From positions 1 through 64,000 of the forward strand of contig JACJWK010000007.1 of assembly GCA_020637195.1 (NCBI GenBank): a stretch of DNA of 64,000 nt, read 5' to 3'. The stretch comes from Microthrixaceae bacterium. GTDB lineage: Bacteria; Actinomycetota; Acidimicrobiia; Acidimicrobiales; DATDAH01. Positions 50,984-58,978 of this stretch are shown piece after piece. A program made the translations under genes and the position numbers. The notes below the pieces were generated by a model. It searched no databases. It saw nothing but the letters and a program-made list of their open reading frames with translations, and had not been told where the DNA came from. Each line of letters begins with the position of its first letter. Position 1 is the stretch's first letter.

Positions 50984-52210
50984 GTGCGGGTGACGAACCT
51001 GCGGGCCCCGGGGGTCCGTCACACGGCCCGGTCGGGCCCGCCGCCCCTGCTGCTCGTCTACGCGGTCACCGTCACCGGGATCCTCAACAACACCCTCATC
51101 GGGCCCGCGATCCCCGACATCCTCTCGTCGTTCGGTCAGCCCGACAGCCGGGCGGGGCTGCTCGTGGCCTCCGGTGCGCTGCCGGGCATCGTGGTGGCCC
51201 CGCTCATCGGCGTGCTGGCCGACCGCTTCGGGCGCCGGCGGGTGCTCACGCCCTGCCTCGTGATCTTCGGCATCGGCGGCGGTCTGGCGGCGCTGGCGCC
51301 GTCGTTCGCGCTCCTGCTTGCCCTGCGCCTCGTGCAAGGGGTAGGCGGGGCGGGCCTCATCAACCTCGCGGTGGTGATCATCGGCGACCACTGGACCGGG
51401 GGAGAGCGGGCCCGGCTCGTCGGCCGCAACGCCGCCACCCTCACGATCTCGCTCGCGGTCTTCCCGGCGCTGGGGGGGCTGCTCACCGAGCTGGGAGGGT
51501 GGCGGCTGGCCTTCGCCCCCTACCCGCTCGCCCTGGTGACCGCGCTGCTCGTGTGGCGCCTGCTGCCCGACGTCGAGCTGCACCCCCAGCCCGAGCTCTC
51601 CCGGCAGCTCCGCGACGCGGCCGGGGTGCTGCGCCAGCCGCTGCTGACCCGGGCCACGCTCGCCGCGTTCGGCGTCTTCTTCTTGATCTTCGGCCTCTAC
51701 CTCACGGTGCTGCCCGTCCTGCTCGAGGACCGCTTCGGGCTGAGCGCCGGCGCCCGCGGCCTCGTGCTCGCCGCCCCCGCCCTCAGCTCCACGGCCGCCG
51801 CCCTGCTGGTGGGGCGGCTCCGGGCCCGCTTCGGGGGCCGCGTGCTCGTACTCGCCGGCTCGGTGTGCTTCGCCGTCGCCTTCACCACGATCGGCCTCGC
51901 CCCCGCCCTCGGCGTGCTGTTGCTGGGGGGCCTCTTCTACGGCCTGGGCGAGGGCGTCTCCATCCCGACCTACCAGGACTTCGTGGCGGGCTCGGCGCCG
52001 GCGGCCAGCCGGGGCGCGGTCGTGGCGGTGTGGGTCGGCGCGGCGCGCGCCGGGCAGGTGGCGGGACCGCTCGCCGCCGGCGCCGCGCTGGCCGCCCTCG
52101 CCCCCGGCGGGGTGTTCGTGGTCGGCGGCGGCCTGGCCGTGGCCACGCTGGTGGCCCAGCTGCGCACCGACCCGTCGCTGCGGCCGGCGCCACCCGCCGA
52201 CCCGTCGTAG
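50984..52210 (+). CDS. major facilitator superfamily transporter
   Basis: A 408-residue transporter with twelve predicted helices. The loop 2-3 motif GVLADRFGRRRVLTP (MFS motif A) and the second-half equivalent are clear, and LVQGVGGAGLINLAVVIIGD is typical of the drug/H+ antiporter branch. It probably exports a small molecule; the substrate is unknown. GTG 50984 (or the GTG at 50990) is the start. A TAGCGT hexamer at 50933-50938 lies about 45 nt upstream in an AT-richer leader. It sits between ybjN and proC. Confidence 0.85.
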   Translation: MRVTNLRAPGVRHTARSGPPPLLLVYAVTVTGILNNTLIGPAIPDILSSFGQPDSRAGLLVASGALPGIVVAPLIGVLADRFGRRRVLTPCLVIFGIGGGLAALAPSFALLLALRLVQGVGGAGLINLAVVIIGDHWTGGERARLVGRNAATLTISLAVFPALGGLLTELGGWRLAFAPYPLALVTALLVWRLLPDVELHPQPELSRQLRDAAGVLRQPLLTRATLAAFGVFFLIFGLYLTVLPVLLEDRFGLSAGARGLVLAAPALSSTAAALLVGRLRARFGGRVLVLAGSVCFAVAFTTIGLAPALGVLLLGGLFYGLGEGVSIPTYQDFVAGSAPAASRGAVVAVWVGAARAGQVAGPLAAGAALAALAPGGVFVVGGGLAVATLVAQLRTDPSLRPAPPADPS

Positions 52211-52253
52211 GACCCGCCCGCCGGACCGGGCGCCGGCGGTAGGGTCGCCCGCC

Positions 52254-53042
52254 ATGGCACCGAAGCTGCTCGTGGTGGGAGGCGGGAAGATGGGCGAGGC
52301 CCTCCTCGCCGGCCTCGTCGACGCCGGGTGGGCCGACGCCGGCGCGCTCGCGGTGGTCGAGCGGCTCCCCGAGCGGCGGGCCGAGCTGGTCGACCGGCTG
52401 CCCGGCCTGGCGGTGCACGACACCGCGGTCGAGGCCGAGGGGGTCGTGCTCGCGGTCAAGCCCCAGGACGTGGTCGCGGCGTGCGCCGAGCTGGTGCGCC
52501 CGCCCCGGGTGCTCTCCATCGCCGCCGGGGTGACCCTGGCCACGCTGGAGGCGGCGCTCCCCCCTGGCACCGCCGTCGTGCGGGCGATGCCCAACACCCC
52601 CGCCACGGTGGGCGCGGGCGCCGCCGCGATCGCCGGCGGCGCCGCCGCGACCGACGCCGACCTGGACTGGGCCGAGGGCATCCTCTCCTCCGTCGGGGTC
52701 GCGGTGCGGGTGCCCGAGGAGCAGCTCGACGCCGTCACGGGGCTGTCGGGATCCGGCCCCGCCTACGTGTTCCTCGTGGCCGAGGCGCTGCTCGAGGCCG
52801 GGGCGGCGGTGGGCCTGCCCGACGACGTCACCGAGACCCTGGTCAACCAGACGCTGCTCGGGGCCGCCCGCCTGCTCCACGAGACCGACCACGGCGCCGA
52901 GGCGCTGCGGGTGGCGGTCACCTCGCCCAACGGCACCACCGCCGCGGGCCTGGCGGTGCTCGACGCCGAGGGCGTGCGCGACGCCATCGTCGCGGCCGTC
53001 ACCGCGGCCACCGAGCGCTCGCGCGAGCTCGGTCGCACCTGA
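52254..53042 (+). CDS. proC: pyrroline-5-carboxylate reductase
   Basis: The 262-residue enzyme reduces pyrroline-5-carboxylate to proline with NAD(P)H. It has the Rossmann GGGKMGEALLAGL, VLAVKPQDV, RAMPNTPATVGAG, and the C-terminal LSGSGPAYVFLVAEAL...TSPNGTTAAGL block that is diagnostic of ProC. Length is normal. ATG 52254 lies 8 nt after TAGGGT (52240-52245). It belongs to the conserved mshA-proC-bldC region also seen in mycobacteria. Confidence 0.95.
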   Translation: MAPKLLVVGGGKMGEALLAGLVDAGWADAGALAVVERLPERRAELVDRLPGLAVHDTAVEAEGVVLAVKPQDVVAACAELVRPPRVLSIAAGVTLATLEAALPPGTAVVRAMPNTPATVGAGAAAIAGGAAATDADLDWAEGILSSVGVAVRVPEEQLDAVTGLSGSGPAYVFLVAEALLEAGAAVGLPDDVTETLVNQTLLGAARLLHETDHGAEALRVAVTSPNGTTAAGLAVLDAEGVRDAIVAAVTAATERSRELGRT

Positions 53043-53118
53043 CGCCCCGCCCGCCCCACCAGCACCACTTTCCCCACGAGCAACCCTCCGCTAGCGTGCG
53101 CCCCACGCGGAGTAAGGG

Positions 53119-53322
53119 GTGAAGCCCTTGGCACAGTCCAACGCGCGCTCGCGGCTGCTCACGGTGGCCGAGGTCGCGTCCCTCATGAGAGTCTCGACCA
53201 TGACCGTCTACCGGCTGATCAAGGCCGGCGACCTCGCCGCGATCCGGGTGGGCAAGAGCTACCGGATCAAAGAGGACGACGTCGACGCGTTCATCGCCGC
53301 CCGCTACACCGAGGCGGGCTGA
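53119..53322 (+). CDS. BldC-like MerR-type DNA-binding protein
   Basis: A 67-residue winged HTH: LLTVAEVASLMRVSTMTVYRLIKAGDLAAIRVGKSYRIKEDDVDAFIAARY. This short protein is often labelled excisionase, but the size, sequence and position after proC match BldC of Streptomyces and Rv0500A of mycobacteria, a global regulator of development. GTG 53119 has AGTAAGGGG directly before it, and a TAGCGT hexamer (53092-53097) lies about 20 nt upstream. No integrase or phage gene is nearby. Confidence 0.88.
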   Translation: MKPLAQSNARSRLLTVAEVASLMRVSTMTVYRLIKAGDLAAIRVGKSYRIKEDDVDAFIAARYTEAG

Positions 53323-53357
53323 GCCCACGGTCCACCCGGCCGGGAGGTGAACCGGCC

Positions 53358-53789
53358 GTGCGCCTCCTCGTCACGTTCGCCGGCGGCTACGGCCACCTGG
53401 CGCCGATGCTCCCGGTCGCCCGGGCCGCACTCGCCGCGGGCCACGCCGTCGCCGTGGCGCCCCGGCCCGCCCTGGTGGACCGGGTCCTCGGCCTCGGCTT
53501 CCCGGCGCTCGCCACCGGCGACCCGGCGCTCGACCCCGACCCGGGCGCATCGGGCCTCCCCCTCGGCGCGGACCAGCCCCACAACGCGGCCCGGGTCGCG
53601 GCGCTGGGGGTGGGTCGGGTGCTCGACGCCGTCACCGCCACGCCCGCCGAGATCGGTCACGCGGTCGGGGCCCTGCTCGCCGACGCCGAGGCGCACGGGG
53701 CGGCCGCCTCCCTGCGCGACGAGTGCGGCGCCCTGCCGCCGCCCGCCGCGCTGGTGCCCCGGCTCGCCGAGCTCGCCGAGGCGAGGTAG
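53358..53789 (+). CDS. internally deleted GT1-type glycosyltransferase
   Basis: Only 143 residues. The start RLLVTFAGGYGHLAPMLPVARAALAAGH is the N terminus of UGT-like GT1 enzymes, but from about residue 65 on (LPLGADQPHNAARVAALGVGRVLDAV, ATPAEIGHAV..) it is the very C-terminal part of the same family, including the DQ that binds the donor sugar. The middle, roughly 240 residues with most of both Rossmann domains, is missing. It is open and has a GTG start, so it may be a relic or a reduced regulatory protein. It lies between the bldC-like gene and the SAM hydrolase gene. Confidence 0.7.
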   Translation: MRLLVTFAGGYGHLAPMLPVARAALAAGHAVAVAPRPALVDRVLGLGFPALATGDPALDPDPGASGLPLGADQPHNAARVAALGVGRVLDAVTATPAEIGHAVGALLADAEAHGAAASLRDECGALPPPAALVPRLAELAEAR

Positions 53790-53825
53790 CCGCGGGCGGG
53801 GCGCGCCCCGTACCGTCGGGCGGGC

Positions 53826-54719
53826 ATGGGGCGCGCCTACGACACCATCACCTTCCTCTCCGACTACGGGCGGGCCGACGAGCACGTCGGCGTCGTCCAC
53901 TCGGTGATCCGCTCGATCGCGCCCGAGGTCGCGGTCGTCGACCTCACCCACGACGTGGCGCCCCGCGACGTGCGGGCCGCCGGACTGCTGCTGGCCCGCA
54001 GCGCCCAGTACCTGTGCCCCGGCGTCGTGCTCGCCGCGGTCGCCGCCGACCCCTCCGGCGAGCGCCCGGCCGTCGCGGTCGAGGTGGGCGACGGCATGTC
54101 GGTGCTGGTCGGGCCCGACAACGGCCTGCTGGCGCCCGCGGTGGCCATGGTGGGCGGCGCCTCCCGCGCCGTCGCCCTCACCGACCCCGGCCACCACCTG
54201 CCCGCCCCCGGCGTCCCGTTCGTCGGGCGCGACGTGCTCGCCCCGGTGGCGGCGCAGCTGTGCCGGGGCGCCGACCTCGCCGAGCTGGGCGCGTCGGTCG
54301 ACCCCGCGGCCCTCCAGCCCGGCATCCTGCCCTTGAGCCGCGAGGAGGACGGCGCGGTCGTCGCCCAGGTGCTGTGGGTCGACCGCGTGGGCACCGTCCA
54401 GCTCAACGTCGACCCCGACGAGCTCGCGGCGTTCGGCGACCGGGTCCGGCTGCGCCTCGGCGACGCCACCCGCTCGGCCCGCCGTGACGCGCCGGCCGGC
54501 GCCCTCGGCCCCGGCGAGGTCGGTCTGGTCACCGATCCCTACGGTCTGGTGGCCCTCACGATGAGCGGCCAGGCCGCGGCCGACGCGCTGGGCCTGGCCG
54601 AGGGCGACGAGCTCGCCATCGAGGCGCTCGACGACGACGGCGCGGCTCCGACCGCCGGCCTCACCACCCCGGTCCGCCTGAGCGGTGGACCCGCGACGAA
54701 AGGGACGCCATCCCCATGA
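53826..54719 (+). CDS. SAM hydroxide adenosyltransferase (DUF62)
   Basis: The 297-residue enzyme converts S-adenosylmethionine and water to adenosine and methionine. It has the DUF62 markers TFLSDYGRADEHVGVV, DLTHDVAPRDVRAAGLLLA, VGPDNGLLAPA and WVDRVGTVQLNV, the last corresponding to the conserved D...GN block. Length is usual. ATG 53826 follows TACCGT (53811-53816) by 9 nt. The stop overlaps the start of a 29-residue membrane peptide (ATGA). Confidence 0.87.
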   Translation: MGRAYDTITFLSDYGRADEHVGVVHSVIRSIAPEVAVVDLTHDVAPRDVRAAGLLLARSAQYLCPGVVLAAVAADPSGERPAVAVEVGDGMSVLVGPDNGLLAPAVAMVGGASRAVALTDPGHHLPAPGVPFVGRDVLAPVAAQLCRGADLAELGASVDPAALQPGILPLSREEDGAVVAQVLWVDRVGTVQLNVDPDELAAFGDRVRLRLGDATRSARRDAPAGALGPGEVGLVTDPYGLVALTMSGQAAADALGLAEGDELAIEALDDDGAAPTAGLTTPVRLSGGPATKGTPSP

Positions 54720-54805
54720 GGAAGGGCACCACCATCACCCTCGCCATCTTGTTGCTGCTCATCCTCGGGGCGACGACGCTCCAGCTGTTCTTCCTGGCCC
54801 GCTGA
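54716..54805 (+). CDS. 29-residue single-helix membrane peptide
   Basis: ATG 54716 overlaps the stop of the SAM hydrolase by 4 nt and encodes 29 residues: RKGTTITL, a hydrophobic run through LLLLILGATTLQLFF, and LAR at the end. This is a positively charged start followed by one transmembrane helix. It is too short for most gene finders. Overlap with the upstream stop argues that it is translated. The function is unknown; it ends 14 nt before a convergent ABC permease. Confidence 0.6.
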   Translation: MRKGTTITLAILLLLILGATTLQLFFLAR

Positions 54806-54819
54806 CCCGGGCCACGCCC

Positions 54820-55683
54820 TCAGACCTTGGCGGCCAGCGAGTCCCGGGTGAAGCGCCGGGCGCCGCGGGCGATCAGCCACAGGGCGAGCGCCCACAGGCC
54901 GGCGCCGATGGCGAACGCCACCGGCAGGTCCACGAGCAGCAGACCCGTGGCCTGGCCCATGGCGAGGAAGATGAGGGGCAGGATCACCGCCCCGCCGAGC
55001 TGGTTGGCCTCCTGGGCCGTGCGGGCCCGGGCCGACACCCGCACCATCACGCCGAGCCCCAGGGCGGCGACCGCGGGCGCCACCCACAGGATCATCACCA
55101 TCCACAGCTTCGTGGGCAGGAACAGGCGGTGCATCACCGGCCAGGCCACCGTGTTGGCCACCGTCGCGAAGCAGAGGAACCCGATCCACGACACCGCCAG
55201 CGCCGGCAGGAACGCCGTGATCAGCTTGGCCAGGAAGAGGTCCCGGTCGGGCATGGGCAGGTGGAGCAGCGACTCGAGGGTCTTGCGCTCCTTCTCGCCG
55301 GCGAAGGCGTCGGCGGCCAGCACGGCCGAGATCATCAGCGGCACGATCAGGAACAGCGGGGCCAGCAGGTAGCCGTTGATCAGCACCACCATCTGCTCCT
55401 CGCGGGGCAGCGAGGTGATCGGGTCGGCCACGCCGGCGGGGAGGCGGCCGAGGAAGTCCTCCACCGACACCGCCGGGCTGTTCGAGGCCATGAGCCCGAT
55501 CACCAGCGGCAGCACGATCAACAGCAGCACCGGCACCAGCAGCATCGGCAGGACGACGGCCTTGGAGCGGCGGACCGCGGTGAGGTCCTTGGCGACCACC
55601 GCGCGGATCGCGTCGAAGCGCTCGCGGCGGCGCCGCGGCGCCGTCCCGAGGCCGGGGGCCAGCTCGGGCGCGGCGATGCTCAC
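54820..55683 (-). CDS. ABC-2 type transporter permease
   Basis: A 287-residue permease with a cytoplasmic N terminus (RRRRERFDAIRAVVAKDLTAVRRSKAVVLPM), six transmembrane helices and an extracellular loop after the first (SPAVSVEDFLGRLPAGVADPITSLPR). FAGEKERKTLESLLHLPM is the ABC-2 family signature loop between helices. It works with the ATPase encoded upstream and overlapping by 4 nt (GTGA). Sodium-exporter NatB-like or lipid/drug export are options; the substrate is unknown. Confidence 0.88.
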   Translation of the reverse strand: MSIAAPELAPGLGTAPRRRRERFDAIRAVVAKDLTAVRRSKAVVLPMLLVPVLLLIVLPLVIGLMASNSPAVSVEDFLGRLPAGVADPITSLPREEQMVVLINGYLLAPLFLIVPLMISAVLAADAFAGEKERKTLESLLHLPMPDRDLFLAKLITAFLPALAVSWIGFLCFATVANTVAWPVMHRLFLPTKLWMVMILWVAPAVAALGLGVMVRVSARARTAQEANQLGGAVILPLIFLAMGQATGLLLVDLPVAFAIGAGLWALALWLIARGARRFTRDSLAAKV

Positions 55684-56672
55684 GCCGCGGCCCCCTCGTG
55701 CGGCGCCGGCGGCGGGGCCGCCCGCCGGGCCTCGAGCTCGAAGTAGACGTCCTCGAGGGTCGGGGGGCGCGGCGTGCTGGCGTACACGCGGACGCCGGCC
55801 TGCACGAGCGCGGCGACGACCTCGGGGAGGACCTCGCGGTCGCGCACGAGCAGCGCGGCACCGTCGACGGTGGGGTGCACCTCGTGCACGCCGGCCACCC
55901 GCTCGATGCGGGCCCGCACGTCGGGCCCGGCCGTGGTCCCGAGGTCGAGGTCGGCGGCGAGCCCGCTCCAGAGGTCGGCGGCGAGGTCCTCGGGGGTCCC
56001 GAAGGCCTCCAGGCGGCCGTGGTGCAGCACGGCCATGCGGTCGGCGAGCTTGCCCGCCTCGCCGAGGAAGTGGGTGCAGAGGATGACGGTGCGCCCGTGC
56101 TCGCTCGCGAGGGCCCCGATGTGCGCCACGACGTCGCGGGTGGCGGCGGGATCGAGGCCCGAGGTCGGCTCGTCGAGGAAGAGCACCTCGGGGTCGTGGA
56201 GCAGGGCCCGGGCGAGTGCCACCCGCTTGCGCTGGCCTGTCGAGAAGCCCGTCACCTGGCGGTCCGCGTCGGCGGCCATGCCGAAGCGCTCGAGCAGCAC
56301 CCCCGCCCGCTCGGCCGCGACCCCGGTGGGCAGCCCCCGGATGCGGGCGGCGAAGGCCAGGTTCTCCCGGGCGGTGAGGCGCTCGTCGAGGCCGGCGTTC
56401 TCGGTCAGCACCCCGGTGCGCCGCCGCACCTCGTCCCCCGCCGCCACCGGGTCGAGGCCCGCCACCCGGGCGGTGCCGGCGTCGGGCGCCAGGACCCCGT
56501 TCAGCATGCGGATGGTGGTGGTCTTGCCCGCGCCGTTGGGGCCGAGCAGGGCCAGCACCTCGCCGCGGCGGACGTCGAAGGTGAGGTCGTCCACGGCGCG
56601 ACCGCTCGGGAACGTGCGGGTCAGCCCCCGCGTCTCGATCGCCAGCTCGCCGGCTGACGGTTGCCACGCCAC
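55680..56672 (-). CDS. ABC transporter ATP-binding protein
   Basis: The 330-residue ATPase contains Walker A LLGPNGAGKTTT, signature GFSTGQRKRVALARAL (the family LSGGQ reads FSTGQ), Walker B VLFLDEPTSGLDP, and the H-loop ILCTHFLGE. After about residue 230 it has an accessory C-terminal domain (DVRARIERVAGVHEVHPTVDG...LEDVYFEL) common in NatA/DrrA-like proteins. The GTG at 56672 was chosen; the longer upstream frame overlaps the divergent acyl-CoA ligase promoter. Confidence 0.9.
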   Translation of the reverse strand: MAWQPSAGELAIETRGLTRTFPSGRAVDDLTFDVRRGEVLALLGPNGAGKTTTIRMLNGVLAPDAGTARVAGLDPVAAGDEVRRRTGVLTENAGLDERLTARENLAFAARIRGLPTGVAAERAGVLLERFGMAADADRQVTGFSTGQRKRVALARALLHDPEVLFLDEPTSGLDPAATRDVVAHIGALASEHGRTVILCTHFLGEAGKLADRMAVLHHGRLEAFGTPEDLAADLWSGLAADLDLGTTAGPDVRARIERVAGVHEVHPTVDGAALLVRDREVLPEVVAALVQAGVRVYASTPRPPTLEDVYFELEARRAAPPPAPHEGAAA

Positions 56673-56712
56673 GGAAGTGCTATCGGCAGCCGAATCTGGT
56701 GGACTGAGGGTC

Positions 56713-58209
56713 GTGAACCTGGCGAGCCTGCTCGATCCGCACCCCGACGACGCCGTCGCCGTCATCAGCCGGGGCGAGAAGACCACCTACGGGCAGTTGC
56801 GGACGCAGGTCGCCAGCTTCCGCGGCGGCCTCGCGCGCCTCGGCCTCGAGCCGGGCGACCGGGTGGGCCTGCTGTGCGCCAACAACTGGTACTTCGTGGT
56901 GTCCTACCTGGCCACGCTGGGCGCCGGCCTGGTGGCCGTCCCCCTGAACCCGTCGAGCCCCCGCCGCGAGATCGAGCGCGAGCTCGCCGCCATCGGCGCC
57001 CGCGCCCTGGTGGTCGGGCCGTCGGCCCGCGACGCGTTCGCCGCGGTCGACCGGGGCACGACGCCGGCGCTCGAGTACGTGATCGGCCCGGCCGGCGCGG
57101 GGGTGGGCGAGTCCGCGTCGTTCGACCAGCTCCTCGACGCCGACCCCGTCCCGGTGGTCGACCGCGACGCCGACGACCTCGCCGTGCTCATGTTCACCAG
57201 CGGCACCGCGGGATCGCCCAAGGCGGCCATGCTCACCCACGGCAACCTGCTGGCCAACCTGGAGCAGGTCCAGGCCAGCCCGGGCCGCGCCCAGGAGGCC
57301 GACGACGTCAGCTTCGGCGTCATCCCCCTGTTCCACATCTTCGGCCTCAACGTGGTGCTCGGCGGGTCGATCCACGCCGGTGGCAGCGTGCTGCTGGTCG
57401 AGCGCTTCGACCCGTCGTCGGCACTCGAGGCCATCCAGCGCCACGGCGTCACCCTGGTGTCGGGGCCGCCCACCATGTGGTCGGCCCTGGCCGACCAGCC
57501 CGACGCCGACGCGGCGGCCATGGCCTCGGTGCGCCTGGCCACGTCCGGTGCGGCCAAGCTGCCCGACGAGGTGGCCCGCCGGGTGCAGGAGCGCTTCGGC
57601 CTGCGCCTCACCGAGGGCTACGGGCTCACCGAGAGCTCGCCGGTGGTGGCCACCGCCAACGGGCTGCCCGACGCCCCGATGGGGTCCATCGGCCGGCCGG
57701 TGGTCGACGTGGCCATGCGCCTGGTCGACCCCGACGGCGAGGACGTCCTCATCGGTGACGAGGGCGAGATCTGGGTGAAGGGCCCCAACGTGTTCCACGG
57801 GTACTGGAACGACCCCGAGGCCACCGCCGCCGCGCTCACGCCCGACGGGTGGCTGCGCACCGGCGACCTGGCCGTGGTCAACGACGACGGCTACCTGTTC
57901 CTCGTCGACCGGGCCAAGGACCTCATCATCGTGTCGGGCTTCAACGTGTACCCGGCCGAGGTGGAGGAGGTCCTGCTCGAGCACCCCGCGATCGAGGGCG
58001 CCGCCGTCGTCGGCGTGCCCCATCCGCACTCGGGCGAGGCGGTCAAGGCCTTCGTGGTCACCGCCGACGGCTTCGCCGTCGAGGAGGACGACGTCATCGC
58101 CTGGTGCGCCGAGCAGCTGGCCCGCTACAAGTGCCCGTCGAAGGTCATGTTCGTCGACGAGCTGCCCCACAACGTCAACGGCAAGGTGCTGCGCCGCAGC
58201 CTGCGGTAG
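56713..58209 (+). CDS. long-chain acyl-CoA synthetase (AMP-forming)
   Basis: A 498-residue adenylate-forming enzyme that activates a fatty acid to acyl-AMP and then acyl-CoA. Motifs: LMFTSGTAGSPKAAMLTH (P-loop-like), TEGYGLTESSPVV, GWLRTGDLAVVNDDGYLFLVDRAKDLIIVSG, and NGKVLRRSLR with the catalytic Lys at the end. The start is GTG at 56713, divergent from the ABC ATPase by 40 nt. It could use free fatty acids such as those from the acyl-ACP thioesterase, but the two genes are far apart. Confidence 0.9.
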   Translation: MNLASLLDPHPDDAVAVISRGEKTTYGQLRTQVASFRGGLARLGLEPGDRVGLLCANNWYFVVSYLATLGAGLVAVPLNPSSPRREIERELAAIGARALVVGPSARDAFAAVDRGTTPALEYVIGPAGAGVGESASFDQLLDADPVPVVDRDADDLAVLMFTSGTAGSPKAAMLTHGNLLANLEQVQASPGRAQEADDVSFGVIPLFHIFGLNVVLGGSIHAGGSVLLVERFDPSSALEAIQRHGVTLVSGPPTMWSALADQPDADAAAMASVRLATSGAAKLPDEVARRVQERFGLRLTEGYGLTESSPVVATANGLPDAPMGSIGRPVVDVAMRLVDPDGEDVLIGDEGEIWVKGPNVFHGYWNDPEATAAALTPDGWLRTGDLAVVNDDGYLFLVDRAKDLIIVSGFNVYPAEVEEVLLEHPAIEGAAVVGVPHPHSGEAVKAFVVTADGFAVEEDDVIAWCAEQLARYKCPSKVMFVDELPHNVNGKVLRRSLR

Positions 58210-58224
58210 GGGCCCGCACGGACT

Positions 58225-58242
58225 TTGTGAACGCAGGCACGA
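58225..58242. promoter_or_regulatory. candidate Rex operator
   Basis: TTGTGAA-CGCA-GGCACGA: the left half is a perfect Rex half-site (TTGTGAA), the right half is degenerate. The left half doubles as a -35 hexamer (TTGTGA) 18 bp before the -10 TACGGT (58249-58254). Rex binding would block its own promoter. Confidence 0.6.
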
Positions 58243-58261
58243 GCGGGGTACGGTCGCCCGC

Positions 58262-58969
58262 ATGGAGGGTCGCGCCGCTCGCTCCGTGAAGAAGCCGGCG
58301 GCGCGGCACATCCCCGAGGCCACCGTCGCCCGGCTGCCGGTGTACGTGCGCACGCTGCTGGGCCTGGCCGACGAGAAGACCTCGACCATCTCGTCGGAGC
58401 GCCTCGCCGAGCTGGCCGGGGTCAACGCCGCGCAGGTGCGCAAGGACCTGTCCTACCTCGGTTCGTACGGCACGCGCGGGGTGGGCTACGACGTCGAGTA
58501 CCTGCTGTTCCAGATGAGCCGCGAGCTGGGGCTCACCCACGACTGGCCCGTCATCATCGCCGGCGTCGGCAACCTGGGTCGCGCCCTGGCCAACTACGGC
58601 GGGTTCGGCGAGCGCGGCTTCCCCGTGGCCGCGCTGGTCGACGCCGACCCGAAGAAGGTCGGCAAGGCCATCGGGGGCATCGAGATCCGCCACGTCGACG
58701 ACCTGCCCGACATCGTCGCGGAGCACCACGCCGCGATCGGCATCATCGCCACCCCGGCGGCGGCGGCGCAGGACGTCGCCGACCGGATGGTGGCCGCGGG
58801 GGTCAGCTCGATCCTCAATTTCGCCCCGGCCATCGTGACCGTGCCCGACGGCATGTCGCTGCGCAAGGTCGACCTGGCCGTCGAGCTCCAGATCCTCAGC
58901 TTCTACCAGCAGCGCCGGACCGAGCCCGACGCCGACCGCACGGTCGCGAGCGCGGGCGGGGAGGGGTAG
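58262..58969 (+). CDS. rex: redox-sensing transcriptional repressor Rex
   Basis: The 235-residue protein senses the NADH/NAD+ ratio. An N-terminal winged helix (IPEATVARLPVYVRTLLGL...VNAAQVRKDLSYLGSYGTRGVGYDVEYL) is followed by a Rossmann domain with IIAGVGNLGRALANYGGF and the Rex-typical IGIIATPAAAAQDVADRMVAAGV and ILNFAP. Normal length. The promoter shows a half-perfect Rex site over the -35, suggesting autoregulation; the -10 is 7 nt before the ATG. It heads a rex-precorrin dehydrogenase-hemA-hemC series. Confidence 0.95.
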   Translation: MEGRAARSVKKPAARHIPEATVARLPVYVRTLLGLADEKTSTISSERLAELAGVNAAQVRKDLSYLGSYGTRGVGYDVEYLLFQMSRELGLTHDWPVIIAGVGNLGRALANYGGFGERGFPVAALVDADPKKVGKAIGGIEIRHVDDLPDIVAEHHAAIGIIATPAAAAQDVADRMVAAGVSSILNFAPAIVTVPDGMSLRKVDLAVELQILSFYQQRRTEPDADRTVASAGGEG

Positions 58970-58978
58970 ACGGCCCCG

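Noticed and set aside
53119..53322. Excisionase-like gene as a sign of a prophage or integrative element
   Set aside because: The 67-residue protein and its position after proC match BldC; no integrase, att repeats or phage genes are nearby.
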